From: Coniella vitis
Taxonomy: Eukaryota; Ascomycota; Sordariomycetes; Diaporthales; Schizoparmaceae
NCBI GenBank assembly: GCA_011317545.1
Contig: WUJK01000013.1
Span: 248,001-312,000 of the forward strand
Length of the DNA stretch: 64,000 nucleotides
Direction of reading: 5' to 3'
Each line of letters starts with the position of its first letter. Position 1 is the stretch's first letter. Under the pieces are notes generated by a model. The model saw only the letters and a list, made by a program, of their open reading frames with translations. It ran no database searches and was not told the DNA's origin. The position numbers were made by a program, and so were the translations under genes. Below are positions 58,909 to 64,000 of this stretch, one piece after another.

Positions 58909-59760
58909 ATGGCACCCACCACCTTGTCTCTACCGTCCCCGCAAGATCCAACCCGTCTCTCCGTCCCCAAGCCACTGCCATCCTCCACCCCGCCATCATC
59001 CTCGCTCGCATCCCCCCCAGCAACAGGACGGCCCTCGCGCTCTGCACCTTGCAGCCCTCCAACAATAGCAGCAGCGGCAGCAAACACAAGCCCACAAGCA
59101 CTCCCCAGCCACATTGAGAAACCCAACCTCGGCCCGGACCACAGCCGGCCCCAGATCCTCCTCGACACACGGCCCCGCGTCCAGGCCAGCGGGAACCCAG
59201 CCCCTCTCTCCACCCGCGCCGAGGCCCGCCGCGACGACCACCATCTTCTCGACACGGTCGCAGACCACGTGCACGCCCTGGAGCACTCGCTGACACGCCC
59301 ATCACGCCACAAAACCGCCACCGACCACTACGCGCTTGGCGCGGAGGATATGGAAGCGGGCGGTGCAGCAATAGGAACCGAGACAGAAGAAGCAGGGGTG
59401 ACGACCGTCTCAACCGGCACAGGGCCAGCAACAGGGGCGACGACGACGACAAGGAGGGGGGGCAGCAGTAGCATCCTCGGCACGCGAGCTCGACATGACA
59501 AGAAAAACCTGCTGTGCCGCGTCTGTGGGTGCTCGCAGTCGACGGTCGTCATGGTGCTGTTTCTGATCATTGTCGTTGTTGCGGCGGCGATTGGGGGCGG
59601 TGTAGGGGGGAGTATCTTTGCGACGAGTCGGTGAGTGGACGACGGCTTTCTTTTTTTTTCCTTTGGCTTTCTTTTCTGCCTTGTCCCGATACTTGAGCCT
59701 TTTTTTTTTTTTCCTTTCTTTGACTTCGTCTTCTTCTTGGTTAGGATGTTTGACCAATGA
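58909..59760 (+). CDS. Possible single-pass membrane protein (245 aa), unknown
   Basis: Exon 1 58909-59630. The in-frame stop just after it overlaps a consensus donor GTGAGT (59631-59636). Splicing to the AG at 59743-59744 gives a four-residue second exon (59745-59760). Without splicing the protein is 241 aa and almost the same. Residues 1 to about 195 are Pro/Ser/Thr-rich and disordered. Near the C-terminus comes a Cys cluster (CRVCGC) and one strong hydrophobic segment, VVMVLFLIIVVVAAAIGGGVGG. A Gly-rich end to a TM helix is frequent in fungal small membrane proteins. No family is recognised. Frames on the opposite strand are of similar length, so the strand is not certain. Confidence 0.45.
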
Positions 59761-61300
59761 CTTTGGCGGCTCTCTTTCTCACGTGCCATATATCTTGTAG
59801 CTGGCATATATGGGCTACGAGCATAATTACTGAGCTAACCCTTTGAGTCGCGAGGGGTCACGGGGGTAGACACCCAGATTCCCCGGCTAGCACGACTACA
59901 GCCACGATCCGAATAGCGAAAGGGAAGTTGTGGAGAGGCTAAATTGCCTCTTGAGAAGAATAAAAAGTCCCAGGAGAATTTTGCGGTTTTCCTTGAGCAG
60001 CAGTGCGGATCAAAGTCCTAGTTGATCGCGACTTGAATGCAAAGTATATGGGGGAGTGAGTGAGTGAGTGAGTGAGTGAGGGAGTGAGGGTGGGTGGGAA
60101 TCTCGTGCGGTGCAGGATAGAAGATCATGAAAAAGTCCCGTCCCCGTTCCACAGACGATACGAACTGGGCCAATCTATTCTAGGTTTGACAACTCAGGTT
60201 TGATGACTTCTGGAGACATGAAAGCTTGCGCCGAATCTGTGCCAGTGAAGTTATGGAAAAGGTAACTCTCAAGAGGCCTGTTGCCGTGCAATGATGTCGG
60301 GATGTCATGACGAGAATGCGCAGCTATAACTGCCGCAGCGATCCCGTGGCCGGGAAAGGACCTTGATCTTGATCAAGGAATCAACCAACACAGGAAAACA
60401 GTCCGTCTTGATTATTGACATCGATATATATCGAGAAAGCTCAATGACCTGGGGAGACAAATCAAATTACTCAATAGACTCTCCGTTTGCAAGCCCCTCT
60501 TCCCATACATTCTGTCTTGGAGTCATACAGAGAAAGAAAAGAAAAGAAGAGAAAAGTAGAGGCTGCATGCATAGAAAGTCACGTGTCACGATACCGAGAT
60601 ATATATAGAGAGAATGACTTTGTTCTAATCTTAGTCACAGGGCGATCCCTCAGCCTCGTACAAGAGCAATACAGGGCTTTTGTTGGGATTCTGAACATGT
60701 TTCAAGGTTTCCAAGGCTGTTCCTGCTTCGAAATTTGTTGAGCATCTTGGGGGACCAAGACGACGGGCAGCTGAGGAGAGCACGTGACTTGCCCTTGGGC
60801 TGACCACATGTGGTCTTGTCAGCAGAGATGGGAACAGCCGCACAGTCAAAAGTCATGATGGAAGGTAGTCGAATCAGTCAGTAGACTTCAGATTGATGGC
60901 TCATGAATGCTCCACAATGGGCAGTCCATTTACTATTTCATTTCTACCTGTGCGTATCTAAGCAGATGGTACGGCTGCTATGTTGTATATGGCCATTGAA
61001 ATCAAAGTAAAAGGCAGAGTGAACCATGCGATACGTTGATTTATCACGGATCCACAGGCTTGTTCATACTCATTTACAAGTTTCGTTGAGAGACCTCTGC
61101 TTTTTTATGTTATGTGGGTCATGACCCGGCCCGGTCGTACACTCAGCCGCCTTCAATTTGGTATCCCTCTGGTATGACGCCGCAGAAATATCACAGTATC
61201 GTGAGAATCGTGTGCGCTGATGTTGGAGCAAGCACAGAGAGCAAGGTCTGTGGGGTAAATGCCAAGTTTTGTCTTACTTTTCGGTCTGTACATACGCCAC
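59761..61300. other. Intergenic, no supported gene
   Basis: 1.5 kb. GAGT tandem repeat at about 60055-60090 and an A/G-rich tract at about 60530-60560. No gene or RNA recognised. The right end is the 3' side of GatB. Confidence 0.5.
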
Positions 61301-63268
61301 CTATGGGTCTTCGAGAGACTTGACCCTCTCCTCAACAGCCTTTCGCAGGACGCTCTGCGCAATCTTGGGGTCGATCCTCTCTGAAGGTCCAACCTTCATG
61401 ATCCTGCCCACCAAACGCTGCAGCTGACCTTCGGGATACTTTTGGATCTTGCCTGCAAAGTACGGCGCAAACTTGCTCTGGAGAGCCTGTTCCTCGCTGT
61501 CCAAGACCTGCGAGGCGAGCTCCTGGTATTCCTCTGCAGTTAGATGAGCAAACCACAAACTCTCCTTTTCAATGGCTTCTTCGATACTGGCATAACCCTC
61601 CGCGGCCGTCGTCGCATCACTGTCAAAGGCGCCACGGAACACCGCAAAGAGCAGATCCTTAGCCACGCCTGCAGAGATACGATTCTCAGCAAGAAAAAAG
61701 ACAATGTCTGCCAAGTGCTCGGCGGGCACACGTGTGCATGTCCCCGAAGCATCCATACCGAGCGATTGTGTGTCGCCGTCCGAAGTGGCGTTGCGCTCAG
61801 AGGTGAGGCGCCCTAGCTCGTGGAGGACCCAGTTGCCAGCCAAAATGGCATGTTCACTGTTCCAGCTATCACCCAGACGTTCCTGGAGCCGCTGTACGAC
61901 ATGGTAAAAGTATTCTAGTCTCCCACCGTCGTCTAACTGCATGAGGGCCATTGCATCCTTGGCCTTGAGTCCCCACTGCGTGCTTAGATCGTCAACCTCG
62001 GGATCTGGCAGCATACCCAGGGTCTGCTTGAGGTGGGAAATAAGGCTGGTGTCGATGCATAAAGGCGCCAGGTCTGGATCTGGCATGTAGCGATAATCAA
62101 CCTCGCCTTCCTTGCCTCGCAGTCGTGTCGTCTCTGTAGACCCGATAGACCACCCGCGAGTTTCGCCGAGGACGACGCCTCCTTGCTCCAACACGCTGAT
62201 TTGCCTATCCCTCTCGGCGATGATAGCGTCTTCGACGGCCTTGAAAGAGCTCAGGTTCTTGATTTCAGTCCGTTGGCCCAACGGCATTGTCTCCCAGGAA
62301 GGTTGGTCTGTCTTCCTCACGCTGACATTGACATCTGCCCGTAGGCCACCCGCCTCCATGCCGCTGACGCATGCATCCACAGAGCTGAGGTATGCCTGGA
62401 TCTTTCTGACCAGCGCAGCAGCCGTCCTGGGATAGTGTATCTGCGGCTTGGTGATGATCTCAATCAAGGGCACGCCCACTCGGTTGAAGTCGACCCACTG
62501 CAGCCCATCTGGTCTGACAATGGTCTTGGCAGTGTCCTGTTCCATTTGCACCTGTTGTATGCCAATTGTGATACTCGAGCCATCCTCTTCTGCAATACCA
62601 TCCCTCTGGTTGAGCGTGATGGAGCCGTCTCTTGCGAAAGGCTCGTGGAACTGCGTGATCTGGTAACCACCTGGCTGATCCCACCAGAAGTAGTGCTTAC
62701 GGTCCCAGCGGCTGACTGGCTGGATGTTGCAATTGAGCGCCAAGGCGGCACGCAGGGCGGGGACGAGGGCAGCGGGCTGAAAGATGGGCTGGGACCCTGG
62801 GGTGGCGAGGTCGAAGAGGGCGGCGCGCGTGTTTGGGTCATCGGCGGGCGAGGGCGGAGAGGCCGGCGAAAACAGCTTGCGCGCCGAGTTGAGCTGCGCA
62901 TGAATCTCGATGCCGACCGTTAACTCCCAGCCATCGACGGTCTGCCTGCGATCACGCGCCGGTGCTTTCTTTTGAGCCTTGAGGGCAGCCTTGAGGGCTT
63001 TTCGAATGGGCGTTTGGGCGGGCGATGGCGGGGTGGCTGGGCTGCTCTCTGTCTCGACATGTTGCTGCTGCCGGGTATGAGAAAGAGCAGAGGCTGAGAA
63101 CTGTCTACAGTGGCCTAGATGAGGGTAGCGCGAGGGTGAGGTTGAGGCTGCTGCTGCTGCTGCTGCTGGTGCCGCCGTGGATTGACCCAGGAGACGAAGA
63201 CAGCCGCCAGTCGAGAGCTGCCCATGGAGGAGGTAGCGGCGCAGCTCTGGCAGCGGGACTCGCGTCAT
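61301..63268 (-). CDS. Mitochondrial glutamyl-tRNA(Gln) amidotransferase subunit B (655 aa)
   Basis: A single exon with a full-length GatB/PET112 protein. Residues 1 to about 110 include a likely mitochondrial presequence (basic, with an Ala run at about 34-41) and a basic linker. The catalytic-fold start GIEIHAQLN is at 119-127. Family motifs follow: WDRKHYFWWDQPGGYQITQ, the signature DFNRVGVPLIEI, and ADVNVSVR. The C-terminal part is the helical tail/YqeY domain that contacts tRNA, ending VLRKAVEERVKSLE. With GatA (and fungal GatF) it turns Glu-tRNA(Gln) into Gln-tRNA(Gln) in the matrix. The S. cerevisiae orthologue is PET112. The other subunits are not in this window. Confidence 0.93.
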   Translation of the reverse strand: MTRVPLPELRRYLLHGQLSTGGCLRLLGQSTAAPAAAAAAASTSPSRYPHLGHCRQFSASALSHTRQQQHVETESSPATPPSPAQTPIRKALKAALKAQKKAPARDRRQTVDGWELTVGIEIHAQLNSARKLFSPASPPSPADDPNTRAALFDLATPGSQPIFQPAALVPALRAALALNCNIQPVSRWDRKHYFWWDQPGGYQITQFHEPFARDGSITLNQRDGIAEEDGSSITIGIQQVQMEQDTAKTIVRPDGLQWVDFNRVGVPLIEIITKPQIHYPRTAAALVRKIQAYLSSVDACVSGMEAGGLRADVNVSVRKTDQPSWETMPLGQRTEIKNLSSFKAVEDAIIAERDRQISVLEQGGVVLGETRGWSIGSTETTRLRGKEGEVDYRYMPDPDLAPLCIDTSLISHLKQTLGMLPDPEVDDLSTQWGLKAKDAMALMQLDDGGRLEYFYHVVQRLQERLGDSWNSEHAILAGNWVLHELGRLTSERNATSDGDTQSLGMDASGTCTRVPAEHLADIVFFLAENRISAGVAKDLLFAVFRGAFDSDATTAAEGYASIEEAIEKESLWFAHLTAEEYQELASQVLDSEEQALQSKFAPYFAGKIQKYPEGQLQRLVGRIMKVGPSERIDPKIAQSVLRKAVEERVKSLEDP

Positions 63269-64000
63269 GGTATTGCTGAGAGCTGCAGAAGGTGCTGCTG
63301 CACACCTCAGCCCGTCGCCGCGATGCCAAGCACTGAGCAGTACGTGAGTGTGACGAGCAGTTGGATGGTGGATCTTTTTGGCGTGTGCGCGTGACGGTTG
63401 TGACGGGAACGGACGTCAGAGACTCCAAGCTCCTAAATGAATATGCTGATGCATCGCTACAGACAAGCATATGTATCTAACGGAGGCCTGACCGGAGGCT
63501 GCCTAGATGCATAAACGCTTAGGTAAGCGGGTTCCCCATCGCAACGACCGCGCAAAAGTGCTTACACCCAGACACACCCTGAGCCGTGGTGGCCTTTGCA
63601 CAGAGCAGAGCCGCCGTGGCCACAAAGGCGAAATGACGTTGATATAAGCGCAAGATTGGCCAAAGTCGATTCAGGTGTCTGATCCTCTCATCAGATAACC
63701 CGGTGCAGTGATCTGCTGCTGCTGTTTGGCCCAATGGCAATGAGCGGAGTGCATCACTGCCTGGCTCCGAGCTCGAAGTAGTACTGAAACACCGAGAAAA
63801 GCCTATTTTGCACTGACATCAAGCGTGGTTGTGTGCTCAGAGCTAGGGAAGTGACAGCTCGATCGCTGTCGATCGCCAAGCGACCAGGCATAGTACCTAC
63901 ATAGTACTGGGCTACTATGTACTTCGAGTAGGCACTTACATAGGTACCTAGGTAGTCTGAAAGAACACAGCCGGCCTAGCTGGGCCCGGCTTGGCCCGCT
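63269..64000. other. GatB promoter side and window end, no supported gene
   Basis: Contains repeated short palindromic words near 63895-63955 (GTACCTACATAGTACT, ACTATGTACT, TAGGTACCTAGGTAG), similar to ones near 32690-32730 (ACATAGTACTATAG). These look like a local intergenic motif family and are not a gene. Confidence 0.4.

Noticed and set aside
58694..59452. Minus-strand frames opposite the possible membrane protein
   Set aside because: They mirror the Pro/Ser-rich plus frame and give Gly/Arg-rich strings without motif; the plus strand has a TM segment and a consensus splice donor.
1..64000. CRISPR arrays, operons and bacterial-type features
   Set aside because: None seen; introns, RIP and gene families are fungal.

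Overview
The window looks like nuclear DNA of a filamentous ascomycete (Pezizomycotina). Genes have short GT..AG introns of 66-257 bp, TACTAAC-like branch sites and fungal families (CFEM protein, Prm10/ThrE protein, AIM24, fungal amino-acid permeases, MCT-type MFS transporter). A 19.4-kb block (2221-21636) has lost nearly all CA and TG dinucleotides through C-to-T and G-to-A change, as repeat-induced point mutation (RIP) does. No open frame survives in it. I cannot name the species.

Layout. 1-2215: left flank with one possible small secreted protein. 2221-21636: nested retrotransposons, resolved here from LTR ends and target-site duplications (TSDs). The outermost layer is a minus-strand Ty1/Copia element (122-bp LTRs, TSD ATAAG). 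Inside it is a plus-strand Ty3/Gypsy chromodomain element (Gypsy-1, 339-bp LTRs). Gypsy-1 is cut by a reversed solo LTR of its own family, a compound insertion holding a second complete Gypsy (Gypsy-2, TSD TTAGC), a 527-bp miniature LTR element (TRIM, TSD ATTAC) and a LINE-like fragment with an AAAT-repeat tail (13-bp TSD). 21642-64000: ordinary gene-bearing euchromatin.

Genes on the right: CFEM surface protein (25243-25972), Prm10/ThrE transporter-like membrane protein (28553-31001), low-complexity protein with an N-terminal Cys/His cluster (34603-36780), cytochrome P450 C-terminal fragment (about 37905-38147), TauD/TfdA dioxygenase (38354-39593, minus), flavin-reductase-like protein (41070-41900, minus), two convergent amino-acid permeases (43328-45352 plus; 45624-48300 minus), kinesin-10/Kid-like motor (49739-52081, minus) divergent from mitochondrial AIM24 (52556-53880), MCT-like MFS transporter (55199-56914), a possible single-pass membrane protein (58909-59760) and mitochondrial GatB (61301-63268, minus).

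The most unusual result lies in the repeats. The Gypsy primer-binding site is an exact 11-nt complement of a sequence in its own LTR, 30 bp after the start of a TATA box, which is the Tf1-type self-priming layout. The miniature element shares the Gypsy LTR ends and has its own self-complementary primer site at the same 1-nt spacing, so it may be a non-autonomous partner. Both Gypsy copies also carry an antisense reading-frame relic after pol. The genes on the right show no operon-like or cluster logic beyond a shared kinesin/AIM24 promoter, the convergent permease pair and a loose P450 fragment/dioxygenase/flavin-reductase neighbourhood.
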